Shown here one piece after another: positions 1-13,100 of a stretch of DNA of 64,000 nucleotides. Positions within the stretch are counted from its first letter, which is position 1; every line of letters starts with the position of its first letter. The notes beneath the pieces are model-generated. The model did no database searches. It was given only the letters and a program-made list of their open reading frames with translations, and was not told the DNA's origin. Location of the stretch: assembly GCF_963675165.1 (NCBI RefSeq), contig NC_087380.1, forward strand, positions 3,153,803 through 3,217,802, written 5' to 3'. This DNA comes from Halichondria panicea (taxonomy: Eukaryota > Porifera > Demospongiae > Suberitida > Halichondriidae). A program made the translations under genes and the position numbers.

Positions 1-80
1 TGGATAACGGGGTTGAAGTGCATATTATAATGGTGGTACGCTGTAAGTACAAGATAGTACAAAAGCTTTCACTTTCCCAC

Positions 81-3000
81 CTTTTCCTCTAGATCTGTCT
101 TCATGACGAGGACCTCCTCAGCAAATGTGATGTCCTTCTCCCTCTTGAGCCCACGACCATCTTTGTCAGTGACTCGTAGTGCCAGGAGGGATCCGTCCTG
201 ACCAACTGAGAATAGAAACTGGTCGTCATAGGAAATTCGCATCTGGAAAGGGATTGTATTGAGCTTTAGAGTTAAAAAGCTGCAGGAAGGAACCTTAGTA
301 AATCTAACTAAAATTCTCATGGTACTGTGCATGTAAAACTGGATGTATGCACAAAATAGGAGACTAGGCTCAAACACATGAATGAATGAATACCATCATA
401 ATTGGATATACATACATGCATGTGCAACATGATTGTATGTAAAGTACTACAACTATACCGTATAGTCACACCTGCTAGTATAATGTAATATCTCACCCTG
501 GTGACAGCTGCTGAGTGTGCGTGGTGCTCCTGCCATTCGACTGGTTCAGTGAGGGGGAACTTAATGGCCCTAACCGCTCCAGAGCTGGTACCAGTGAACA
601 ACATACGACCAGAGTTGGAGAGGACCACTTGAGTCAGCATCACATCCGGTCCAACATTCACTTGACGCACGATCTGAGGATGAGGACAGATCATGAATAA
701 TGATGAATGTACAACTTTGTTTTTGTTTGCTATGTACATGCAATACAGAACTGATTGTCCATACATGTCAAGTTTACTCTTGTTGCATGTAGATAATAAT
801 TGATACAAAATTCGAATTCTTATCGTATGTAGACACAAAATGCAATGTAGTTGTACAAGTACAATGTATGCATGTACGGTATGTTATTTACGTTTGAGTC
901 AGGCAGGATGATCTCCTTGAGGGTTTGATCAGAGCCAACGGCAAAGGTTGTCCTGAGGTCAGAAGTGATGGCTAGAGAGGTGTAGCTGCAGCCTTTGAGT
1001 ACACTCTCATTCTCTCTCTTGCAAGCCTGGACATTCCACTCGTAGATGGCCCCGTCCAAACTGCAACTGATAAGCCGACTGTCGTCCTGACTCCAGAGAA
1101 TGCAGCGGACCTGTGATAGAGCAAAGCCAGGGGTGTACATTGTAAGGTGAAGATATAGGGAGGAATGACATGGGTACATGTGTGTGTACCAAATATGTTT
1201 TGCATCCCCAACTGTAGGCTAGATTTTGTCTGAATAGGCAAAAGAATCGCGTCCCTCACATGTACGTAGGTAATTGAAAAGTGTACGACCATAGATTATG
1301 ATACACTACATGTATGTATGTATGTATGGGCAAGAGGTGTGAGGAGGTGGAGTATTGCAGTGTGTACAAGTAGATTACCTTTCCGTTGTGTCCCTTGAGG
1401 TTTCCAATGTTTTCAAAGGAGTAGGTTGAGAAAAGCTGGATGAGGTTAGTATTGGCTGCTGCAAACATGTGACCACCATTACTGAAAGAGCACTGCATTG
1501 AAGGAAGGGCAGAGAGAAACTTACATATCAAGTAAACTCAGTAGCTACAGTGCAGGCAGTACGGCAACAACATTTTTCTCCACATCTAAATAAGTACTAG
1601 AGCAGCAAATGTGGCTATAAGTTTTGTTATACTTATTTGAACCAACTCAGCTAGCAAAGTACATAACCTTGTACATGTTGTACATAATTGAAGTACCTCT
1701 CTGCATCCCCTGATCATGAACTCCTTGAAAGGGCGGATGTCATCAATTAGTAAGTTCAGGAGTCGCAGTTTTTCACTGAACCCCACTAACACAAACAGAC
1801 CACTGGGGTGGAGGGCGATGCTGTACGCCTCCTCATGGAACTCCTTGTACAGGTCCAGGGAACTGTGGTAAGGGGGGTGAGGTATAGTGAAAAGTACCCT
1901 TATGTACATTGTTTAGTATTATACTACTAAATTACTAGCAACACACATACATAACATTGTACTGCGTTGTATGTACATGCACATGACTCATAACTCACAA
2001 TTTATACTGCAGGCTATGGACTCACTTGTTCTCGTAGTTCCAAACTCGTACGGACTTGTCGAGAGAGCAGGTGGCAATGATGGGCTTCCTGATACACACG
2101 TCCATGCCAGTGATCTCCCCGTGGTGGTATGAGTGAGTGAGGTAGTCGAATCCTGAGTTGCTACCCTGCATGGAAAGAGGGGAGACTAAAATAGCTGAAT
2201 GGACATTAGAGCAGCTAACAAACAAATTGTACAGAGCAATTATTATGGCTACTCAATACCTTTTGACTAATACATGTACAGCTACGTTAATAGCCCCCAG
2301 ACTCTCCATAGCATGTGTTTCAACCTGTGTTAGCAGGCCAGGCCACCTCTTTATCACTACGTTAATAGCCCCAGACTCTGCATAGGATGTGTTTCAACCT
2401 AGGTGTTAGCTGGCCAGGCCACCTCTTTATCATGGCCACTGTCTGTCTGTCCAAAACCCTATAAACAGGTCTGTACCAAACTACAGAGTTTATGTAACGT
2501 AAACACACACGCTCACTGTACACTGTACACACCTTTCCCTGCAGATCAGCCACGGAGAGTGTGAGGTTGTAGAGCTGCTGCATTCTTGTGCTGCACACTA
2601 AATTCTCCTCACTGGGACTCAGCACCATGCTCAAGATGTCATTGGACGGCTCTGTACCCTCCTCGTCAGACTGGGGTACCACACTGATAGACGGGTCTAT
2701 CCATATGCTCACACTGCGAGTCTTTTTATAGATGTTTCGATTATCTGTCTTCTCAAAGAGATGAAGGGTGCCATTGCCTCCTGAGCAGATGAAACCTTTA
2801 GAGTAGGTTGTGATGCAGTCGATGGGCACAGGCTTTAGAGAGGTCATGCTGCTGTAGAGAGAAGGATGATTTCAGTAATCTAGCAAACAGCTCAATGCAT
2901 TTTATCTACATACACATCAAAAGTACTGTTTTTTTAGGCTGCTAGCTAGCTCACTATTAGGCATAATTATAACAACAGCATTGCTTGATATGTAATCGCC

Positions 3001-3954
3001 AATAAATTGATAGTTTTATCTCACCTTGGTTGAGGTTTCTTGGTGGTTTCTGGTGACACCACTTGACTAGCGTTAGGTATCATCACATCAAACTCATTCT
3101 TGAGTTCTCCAACTTCAAAGAGCTGAACTTTTCCGTTGTCAGTACCCAGCACGAGACGATCCTCTGATATCCAGGCCTGGCACAGGTAATTGGAGGGTTC
3201 GACTTTCATTATCCCAAACTGTTTTAGGTTGCCCTCGCTGTAACGAAACAGCTTAAACAGTTTCTCGCCCACTACACACAACTGTGTGTTGTCTTGAGGA
3301 TTGAATGATACCTACATGTATGGGAATGTGCGTACAAACAGCTTCAATAATACACGTACAATGTATGGTACAAAACTACACACACACACACATACACCGC
3401 CCCCACACACACACATGCATCACACACACACACACACATACACCACTCCCCCCCCACACACACACATACACACTGACCTGCCGAACAATGTGGTTGATGA
3501 CTCCACTGCTCTTGACCGCTGCCATCACTTTTGCTTTCTCCCAATGCCAGTAGCAGAGTGTCCAATCAGGACCAGAGCTTTGGGAACCAAGATATTTTGA
3601 GTCTGGGGAAAATGCCAAACTGATGTATTCGTGAGAGGTGAATGTAACTTCTGTCGAGCTAAGGGTCTTTTTTCTTTTTAGTGTTGTCAGATCGAAAATT
3701 GTAATGGTTGGTTTCTCGTTTTTCTTTTCAGCCATTGCTACGTATCTCTTGTTTGGACTAACAGCTAGAGCTGTCATGCCTTCACTGCCAGCAGTGCATG
3801 GAATGAACTTCTGTTGTTTTAGGTCTACATTGAACAGGACCAAATTGGCTCCACTGGGGTAGAGGATTGTCTGTTCATCAAGGTACCACACATTGTTGGC
3901 CACATCTCCTTTCAGGCCAAAGGAGAACTTTGCTTGGGCTTGAGGAATAGACAT
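81..3954 (-). CDS. CFAP57: Cilia- and flagella-associated protein 57 (WD-repeat), 3' end outside window
   Basis: Nine exons on the minus strand: 3954-3478, 3311-3025, 2851-2533, 2165-2026, 1862-1697, 1492-1379, 1110-892, 673-497 and 242-81. All have GT-AG borders and phases that join into 687 codons. The product aligns along its whole length with the recalled human CFAP57 (WDR65): FGL...NNVWYLDEQ near the N terminus, then [34 protein letters not shown] and DGRGLKRE at the end. It consists of WD40 beta-propeller repeats; the C-terminal coiled coil of the family (human about 1250 aa) would lie beyond base 1. CFAP57 acts in motile cilia, linked to inner dynein arms and the axonemal regulatory complex. 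The start at 3954 is chosen because it aligns with the human N terminus; the frame stays open upstream to 4050. Intron 1 holds a CA-rich tract (about 3380-3475). Confidence 0.93.
2282..2439 (-). repeat. Tandem pair of a dispersed repeat in CFAP57 intron 3
   Basis: Two copies of about 79 bp lie head-to-tail, each with the words TACGTTAATAGCCCC, ATGTGTTTCAACCT and CCAGGCCACCTCTTTATCA. The reverse complement resembles sequences at 20685-20835 and 63142-63258 (GCCTGCTAAC, then TATGGAGACT), so this is a dispersed family. No coding potential was seen. Confidence 0.6.
3380..3475. repeat. CA microsatellite in CFAP57 intron 1
   Basis: Imperfect CA-rich tract with C-runs. Read on the minus strand it is a GT-rich stretch just downstream of the exon 1 donor. 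Long open frames across it are artefacts of the repeat. Confidence 0.8.
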
Positions 3955-5600
<1,646 letters not shown>

Positions 5601-6063
5601 AGGAAGGTGAAGCGAGCTTTGACTGTTACATTTACGCATTCCATTATATACATTTATTTCACTGTGTATATAATTATATTAAAGTTTATAAATAATTTAT
5701 TATTAATAATTATACATTACCATTATTGTACATGTTTGTATTTATATACCTGTTCATATAATTATGTGCTACAATTATGATAATTTTATGAACAAGGCAG
5801 TGGTGAGTAAACGAGGTTTCTAAGCGACTACTAATTATAGCGAGTGTGATCCCTGCTTATTAAGAGTATAAAAAAAATTATGCTCTCAATGCATTATAAT
5901 TATTATACTGTGTGAAATTGTTTTGTCAATCATAATTCAACAGATGGACAATGGTGTACAAAAAGATATACTATATATAATAGTGCAAAGTGATGACTAG
6001 CTATAACAAATATAATATATTGTTCTGCCAAGTGCCAAACGTTCAAAGTTCACAATAAACTGT
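5601..6063. other. Convergent intergenic spacer RUVBL1/NDUFB9
   Basis: 463 bases of very AT-rich DNA holding the 3' UTRs of the two convergent genes. Nothing else was recognised. Confidence 0.6.
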
Positions 6064-6546
6064 CTAGGCCGGAGCATTCTTCATCCAATCTTCTAGCCAC
6101 TCTTTCTCATCAGGCGTCATTTCTAATACCTGCGGAGGGGAAGAATAAAAGGAATACATTGACATCTTCTGGCTTACATGTGGAGGTGGGGGAAGGTTTC
6201 TCTCCCATTTGGTTCCCTCAGGTGCTTCAGGTGCTGCAACGAACAAATAGTGTACAATTGACAGTATGCATAATTTTGGTTAACGGTCTTACTCACAGAT
6301 ATATGGGTCTGGGTGCTTCCATTTATTGAATTCTATTTCTCCTCTCTCTAGTAAAGTTGTGGCCTTGGTAACATCCCGTAGGTTCTTGTTCTCATCAAAT
6401 ATACACCTCAGTTCAATGGCTTCCTGTCTCCACACTGCTCTTGAGATCTTCCATGATAAGAGGTGTTTTAGAGACTTCCTATAGAGTCTAGTGACCTTTT
6501 GTGCGTGTGACAGGGCTTGCACTGACATGCCTCCAGCTCGACTCAC
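6064..6546 (-). CDS. NDUFB9: NADH dehydrogenase 1 beta subcomplex subunit 9 (LYR protein), short form
   Basis: Three exons: 6546-6297, 6233-6178 and 6129-6064. The product is about 123 aa. The LYR motif lies at residues 21-23 in KVTRLYRKSLKHLLSW, followed by KATTLLERGEIEF and HPDPYI, then PEAPEGTKWER. These align with human NDUFB9 (KVLRLYKRALRHLESW, HPQPYIFPDSPGGTSYER). It is an accessory subunit of the membrane arm of mitochondrial complex I and in human binds acyl-carrier protein NDUFAB1 through the LYR fold. The human protein is 179 aa; this one lacks most of the C-terminal tail. Intron 2 (6177-6130) is only 48 nt, a multiple of three without a stop, so retention would add 16 residues. The start at 6546 is the first Met; Met7 is possible. 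Head-to-head with the next gene. Confidence 0.85.
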
Positions 6547-6769
6547 TCACAGCTTATGGGGTCTTGAGGAGAATCAAGCAGAGCGAAGATAAACAATGAG
6601 ATGGAGACAAGAGACAACCTACAATGACCTTTGAACCTAAACAGATCTGTTGTCATGTGATCAGTCTTACCAAGTCACATGCACTTTTGAACTCTGTACC
6701 CAAGAAAATAATCAAGATCATAAACCCAATCTGGTTGCCCTTTTTTCTTCCTCGGAGCTCCATATTGAT
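6547..6769. promoter_or_regulatory. Shared divergent promoter region NDUFB9/small membrane protein
   Basis: 223 bases separate two divergent start codons. No TATA box was seen. Inferred from arrangement only. Confidence 0.45.
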
Positions 6770-8018
6770 ATGGTAAGGCTAGTATATTGCACATACATGG
6801 GTCTTGTAAATGTATTATTAGTGTGTTTGATCATCTTTGTGTACGGGGTACATGCAGGGAGGTACCAAGCACTTTGAGTACCCTAAGTATGTGTGGTCTC
6901 CTGCTGGTGGCTGGTGGTGTAACCCTCGACACTGGAAGAGAAACACAGCGATAGCTTTTGCAATATCTGGAGCTCTTGCTGGGGTCATGTGGTACATCTC
7001 AGCACAGTTAGAGGTACACGTACTGTACATATCGTGCATATTGTATACGTATTGAGGCAACACTACGTTACGTTTATGTCTACATATCAGCTTACGTACA
7101 TGTAATAGTAGTCAAATTGGATGAACAGTTGTTTTGTTTATGACTGCATTTAGTGTGTACCATACACCCTATGAACAAACACACACACACACACAGCGAA
7201 GACCTATACCTCCATACCGACACATACCGTCACAGAGGTGGTGCAAGCATGCAAAGGTAAAGCCAATTCCGAGCTACAATGTGCAATTTGACCTGTGGAG
7301 GTGTAACCCAAATCAATCTAGCTGAAAATATGCAGAAGTAGTTCCAATCCTAAGCCTAACTGCCTTGCATTACAATAGGAGTAGATTTTACTCTTGGTTA
7401 CAGTCATACCGTATTAGCGGGTTATTTTTATACGGTGGAAAGTGTCGTATATTTCGTATTGTTCTACCACAATAGATTCAATCACTATCTGAGCTGTACG
7501 AATATTTAAAATACGAAATACACATGTAGAATAATTCATACGAAAATTTGCACCAACGGAAAATTATCCGCTATACGGTATCTTGGCTAATTGTATGATG
7601 TACTATTAGTACACTGGAATTTGTACAGTGCAGCAGTGCAATCAATAGCGTATCAGTTATTGCACGTCGTCAAGCAAGTAATTGCGCGAGAGCTTGTTTT
7701 TGAATAATGACTGCGGCTGAATATGCTATTAAATCTGTAGAGAACTGCATTATAACGATTGGTATAGTTACTCAGCTATATAGCACTAATACAAGCACTG
7801 GCAAGGTAAATAGTAAATAAATACTCAACTTTACCTCGTGCAATTAGAGGCCTTGCTATTGCTTGTTTCTCGTGCTATTAATCCCATATTGCACCCTTAA
7901 CCATACTATTAATTACTAATAATAACCCTTTTTGTACGTGTTGTTGATATTGATCAAACCTACTGTTCACTATCCTCTTATTTCCTTGCAGGAAGATGAC
8001 CCAAGATTAAGAGACTAA
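6770..8018 (+). CDS. 81-residue single-pass membrane protein, possibly mitochondrial
   Basis: Four exons join in frame: 6770-6772 (only the ATG), 6858-7013, 7197-7256 and 7992-8018. The protein starts MGGTKHFEYPKYVWSPAGGWW, continues with a basic segment (RHWKRN), one transmembrane stretch at about residues 34-52 (AIAFAISGALAGVMWYISA), a proline-rich part PIPPYRHIPSQRWCKHAKE, and ends EDDPRLRD. The pattern (Y-P-K...W-S-P-A-G-G-W, then W-K-x-N-T-A, one membrane helix, then P-S-x-x-W) recalls a small conserved eukaryotic protein family of unassigned function, from memory only. The size and the head-to-head partner NDUFB9 suggest a mitochondrial inner-membrane protein; this is inference. Splitting right after the start codon is unusual but gives a clean frame at every junction. 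Intron 3 contains an inverted-repeat element. Confidence 0.75.
7409..7581. mobile_element. MITE-like inverted-repeat element
   Basis: The left end ATACCGTATTAGCGG pairs with the right end CCGCTATACGGTAT, and the similarity extends inwards for about 25 bases. Length about 173 bp, AT-rich, non-coding. It shares the CCGTATAGCG-type terminus with the element at 12262. It lies within intron 3 of the small membrane protein gene. Confidence 0.65.
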
Positions 8019-9036
8019 CTGTGTACTTCTTAGGCTATCTTCACTATTGCCATGTACGTAGACTTTGTTTTGTACATGTATGAGTATTTCAGTATAGCTA
8101 TACTTTGTGCAACTTTGTTTCATCTAATATGCAATATTAATAGCTGTTACCAGTTTCTTTTATTTGCTCCAAATGCTTCAGATTTGCATACCGTATAGCG
8201 ATATAATTATGATATGTACAAGTCATGTAGTTCTCAGAAAAAGTGAATATTCGTTTACAATATGAAGTTCCTTGTTTTTACATTCTCCATCTTGAAATAT
8301 TTCATACAATACTCCCTAGTGCTTTGAGTCTTACTGTAGTCTTCATAACACAAGTATAACTGCATCCTCATGCGTAGCAGGGTATGGCTAAGTTCTCGAT
8401 ATAATACCATTTTTGTAAATTGTGTATCCTATATCTTGTCTATTGCCTAGAAACTCTAATTTATCTTAACAATGGAGTTGTGATGGTGTCAATAGGTTAG
8501 GTTAGTGGGGACTGGGGAGAGTTGGCAATGAACTTAAGTGCCACCTAAATTGGAGGGAGTGTGAGCAATGTACACATCATTGTTCACACTTGGTCCATTT
8601 GTAATAGTTTCGTTTCCATTCATAGCTGTATAGACGCTTAGCTTGTACGCCAATATGTATAATTATTATTAGCTGTGTGTTATCAATAGACTATTTTGAC
8701 TAACAGTGTTGAGGTCTTGCCAGGATGGCTGCCGTGCATGGTGACACTGTTTATGTAATCTGCAGTAGCAACGGTCAACCATAGTCTCTTCCCATGCTTT
8801 CTCTGCAGTACGTGCAAACAAACCTTGTCTTGTATTAAAACTACATGTACCCGGTACTAGAACCTATGCTATTATTTGAGCAAACATTTTCATAAAATTG
8901 CACCCCTACGTATACAGGTGTAAACATGCTGTCATACTTCCGATGGAGCATGTACGTATGTACACCATAATGTACTTATGTATACCAGTCATGTTGAACA
9001 GATTGCATAATAAGTAGCAAAATTGACTGTAAAATA
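8019..9036. other. Convergent intergenic spacer
   Basis: About 1 kb between two convergent genes. I see no convincing exon, RNA gene or repeat, only AT-rich sequence with scattered ACATGTAC words. Confidence 0.5.
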
Positions 9037-9912
9037 TCAGTAAATGAAAGGAATGATTGCCTTACGTCTTTGAGGATAGCTACTAAATTGATCTTTATAC
9101 CAATTATGGTTATGTATGGCTCTGGTTCCAAGCACTGACACCACATACAGCCACCATATTAGCCCTGCCAGTGACCAGGTAGCTATGGTCCAGCCTAGCC
9201 ACTCGACACACTCTCCAAAGTAGTTAGGACAAGAAATCAACGAGAACAGCACTCCTCGGGGTAAAATGTAGTCTTTGTCATGTCGTGAAGTTCTCAGCAA
9301 AATAAGTTGAATGTCTGCAGACCAATTGATTATTAGCCCAATCACAAATAAAAGTGCTCCAATGATAAATCTGGGGTCATAAAAGTAGCCTTTGCAGTAA
9401 AAGACAGACCCAATAAAATCGGCATTTGTACAATGATAGATCGTATTTAGAAGAAATGTTGTCAGTGGAATCCGAGCAGAAAGTCTTGAGTGACTGTACC
9501 GAAACATCAGTGGAGCAAGTAGTCCTCTAAACAGGTAATGCACTGTAAAAAGAGAGTACAATATAATGTTTGTGATCCCGAGAAGATTATTTCCAGAGAG
9601 GAAATACATGACCGTGAAAATCAGAAGTCCTGGGATGAAATGCGCAAATATATTCGAGAGACGGACTTCAACAGGACATGTGACTTTGAGAGGTGCGTGT
9701 TTTCCGTAAGCTGCAGGTGCACAAAACTGCACTAGAAAGTTCAATGCTGCAATTAACAATCCAAGAATAAGAAGGCCATTGTGTGCCCAGAATCGAATTA
9801 TGTTGTAGCTGTCTTGCACTTTTATTATCGGATTCCTTGAAGTGGTATTCCAGTAGAAGAGATAGGGAACTCCATAGAAGAAACTATGGTGACTCTCACA
9901 TGGACTCTGCAT
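9037..9912 (-). CDS. 3-oxo-5-alpha-steroid 4-dehydrogenase (5-alpha-reductase 1/2-like), single exon
   Basis: 291-residue, very hydrophobic protein with six or more membrane segments and no introns. The C-terminal part carries the signature of the steroid 5-alpha-reductase family: NYFGECVEWLGW, W-S-L-A-G and then H-N-W-Y-K-D-Q-F, YPQRRKAIIPFIY. It matches human SRD5A1 (NYFGEIMEWCGY ... HHEWYLRKF.EYP.FRK.IIPFL). AYGKHAP near residue 69 corresponds to the YGRHA motif of the family, so the first 60 residues are an N-terminal extension compared with human (259 aa). It would reduce the delta-4 double bond of 3-oxo-steroids with NADPH in the ER membrane; the true substrate in this animal is unknown. 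The first ATG is used; an internal Met does not fit the family better. Confidence 0.87.
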   Translation of the reverse strand: MQSPCESHHSFFYGVPYLFYWNTTSRNPIIKVQDSYNIIRFWAHNGLLILGLLIAALNFLVQFCAPAAYGKHAPLKVTCPVEVRLSNIFAHFIPGLLIFTVMYFLSGNNLLGITNIILYSLFTVHYLFRGLLAPLMFRYSHSRLSARIPLTTFLLNTIYHCTNADFIGSVFYCKGYFYDPRFIIGALLFVIGLIINWSADIQLILLRTSRHDKDYILPRGVLFSLISCPNYFGECVEWLGWTIATWSLAGLIWWLYVVSVLGTRAIHNHNWYKDQFSSYPQRRKAIIPFIY

Positions 9913-10173
9913 AGCACTGCAGTGCTTAGGTATCTCAGACTCTTCAACTACTGTCAGCTTTCTCAGTGAAATTACTTATGTGACATTGAGCTAGAAACCC
10001 ACACAGCTCATGCATGACTGTGTAAGAGATCCACCCCCTCTTTTACAGAGCACGAGGTCATGTAGGTTTTGCTCATCTTAGCCAAGTCAGCACAAATATT
10101 TACTTTATATGGAGACACCACAGAACACGTACACATAACATAGGAGGGAGGTCGGGAGAGGGTTGACAAAGAG
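9913..10173. promoter_or_regulatory. Shared divergent promoter region 5-alpha-reductase/TOPORS
   Basis: 261 bases between two divergent start codons. No core promoter element was identified. Inferred from arrangement. Confidence 0.45.
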
Positions 10174-13100
10174 ATGGATCCAGGAGAAATAAAGCCAGCA
10201 GCTGGAGCTGGCTCTACTGAGGAGAGATGTCCCATCTGTCTGGAAGACTTCCAGGACAAAGCATTTGTGAATGCTTGCTTTCATATCCTCATAATGCATC
10301 TAAACTTTGTACTGTTAGTCCAGTCTGTCACTTGGGTTAGGTCTGTATTAGGGAAATTTGTTACAGCAATAGAAATGTACCCAGACATCCCGGAGAATGT
10401 TGACCACATAATTATGCAGTCGTACTGCACTGGTGTAAGATCCTATGGCTAGGTAGTTGATCGTAACCTGTCTCACACGCGAAGAATGGGGAAGAATGTA
10501 ATCGATAATTATAATTATTGTGGGATAGGGTATAAATAGTGTTGTGGGGCTATAAGGATGTGTCAATTATTGCTAGGGAAGTGGTACTAGATGCATTTTG
10601 ATGAGGTTGCCTTGACAGAGTGGCCACATACATTTTGCTTCTCGTGTGTCGTCCGTTGGGCCGAGACCACCACCACCAGCTGCCCCCTCTGCAAGACTGC
10701 CTTCAGTAATGTCATCCACAACGTTCGTGCCAATGACGACTATGACGTGGTCAGCTCTACTTTATCTGTGTCGTCCATTATAACACCTGTACATCAGTCA
10801 TCTTGTCAATTTTTTGAATTGTGTTGGTATTGAAAAGTTAAGCCAAATATTCCTTAGCTGTGATTACCATTTTCCAATTTTTGTAAGGGATTTCATTTTG
10901 TATGACAAAGTCACATACATGCACTCCAGTTCAAGGTTGTCCCCAAGCCATCCTCTGTGGCTCATAGCGAGGAGGTTATTGACATGGAGGGTGCCTTGAG
11001 AAGGTGGGTGCAATGAGTCTTTGGTTACCTTTAAAATTTATTTGAAATTGTTTTCTCCTTCAGTTTCCGTGGTTATAGAACGACAAGGTTTTCAGGGCAA
11101 CCATCTCAGAGCCAACCGTCCACGTCGAGTGCTACTGTACACGTAGTAAGGCCACACCCATCCAGACATCGTAGAGGTCAGAAAAAAGACACAAGGAAAC
11201 CAGCCGCTATTCAGACGAGAAGGTGTGTTAGACGTGTGTGCGTCTCAATCAATTTCTAACTCTCTCTCCCACACTAGAGCTGTGTACTCTACTGGGGTAA
11301 AGGTCCAACCTCTTAAGAGTGGATCAAAACTGGCTCGAGTTAGGGACATTTGTGAGTTATTACTAAAAGCCGTTAATTTTAGTACAAATCTCATAATGGG
11401 GTAAGTATGTGTCATGGAAAACACAATGTTGTACGTATAAGCAATTTCCCGCTTGCCACTCTTTTGTTTTGTAGCTGCCTCATTCTTCCGGAGCAACCCT
11501 GCTGCAGCTCATCGGCTGTACCCGTGGCTGACCCGAGAGCTGACAGTGGTGGTGGGGGAGGAGCACGTGCAGTTCATCATCCAGATCATCACCTCACTGA
11601 TTGATAAGTGAGCATAGTTATTATGCTTAATAGGAACGATGGGAACAGACGTATATTGTTCCTGATGTGTATCACATTATAGCTAAGCAACTTTATAGAC
11701 AGTCATACATGTAGTTCGAGTGATCCAAGCTTAACGCTTTTTTAAAAGCTACAGTACTTACGATTCAGATGGTGGGCTTAAAATGTTATCGGGGCTACAG
11801 TTAAAATTTTTAGGATTGCTGGGACTGTATTGTGTTTTCCTCAGAGTTGACCTGCGCAGTGATGAGTTTCCCTCCTACCTCGAGCCGTACCTCCATGAGA
11901 AGACGAGTCACTTCATTCACGAATTCATTAGCTTTGCAGCCTCTCCATTTGACATGATAGCCTACGATCAGAACGTGAACTACGACTGGCCAGAGTCACA
12001 CCCGGAGCTCAGTGAGAGAAAAGAGGACGCCACTCAAGGTGAGTATGGTTACTGTACGGCTGATATTACAGCCTTTGTTGGCTTGGCAAGCATTTGAAGC
12101 TAGTGAAGGCATAATTGTGAGCTTTTCAGGAATGCAAGAGTACCTGTAAATTAATGTTAATTTTAAAGTTTTCAACTATTGTACATAGTTATGCAATGAA
12201 AGCTGTCTGCATCTAGATAGTGCTAGGGGATAGTTGCACTACTTCAATGTGCATGCATGTGCCGTATATAGTGCCAAACTTTCGAGGGGCTTAATTTTCG
12301 CTGTTTTCGTGGGTAGCAATCCTACACAAAAATTAACTCCAGTTCTTAATAGAATTAAAACGTGCAAAGATTAAAGGTATGGCCTGGGAATGTTTCCGGT
12401 AAGCAGTTAACCCACGAAATTTATTTGCTTTTAGAGAAGCCATTTCACGAAATATAAGTGCGTCAAAAATTTCGCGCTATACGGTGGTGATGAATGCAAT
12501 GAAGTTGTACATGTAAAAGTATTGTACAGCAACGCAAGATTTTACTGTTTTTAATAAATTGGTCCATCCCTCCACAGAATCGAGGAGCTCTGATATCCAA
12601 CAGCGGATATTTGATGAGATAAGCTCCACCAGTTGGGACGACCCTCCCCCCATCCTGGAGACCACCTCCCCCGGCTACCTGGATCACTCCTCTGACACTG
12701 ACTACTCTGGCAGTGAGGACACACCCACTTCTTATCAAACAGATGCGGCTGCTATTGTTATTAGCGATGAGGAGAGTGGAAATGAAACTGAGCCTCGAAG
12801 TGATAGTATTGTCTTAGAAACCAACCCAAACAACTTGAGAGCTCATCAGAACGTTAATACTAACCAATTGAATTTTGAAACCGAAAGAAATTCCAATGAA
12901 ATAGAACAAGTGGAAATACAAGAAGAGCCACTTGCAATCGTGGATTTAACTGTTGAAAATACTACTGAGAATGTTTCTGATAGTGTTGCTTCAACTTCAA
13001 GACTACAGGTTCAAAGGTCGATTAAAACGAAGGATCCCACCATAGATTATGATTCCACTGACTATGAGATACAATTGTTTGCTGAAAATGAAAATGAAAG

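Noticed and set aside
10283-10320. Extending TOPORS exon 1 through HILIMHLNF to a GT donor
   Set aside because: That would put extra residues between the histidine and cysteine ligands and destroy the RING; the AT-AC splice restores it exactly.
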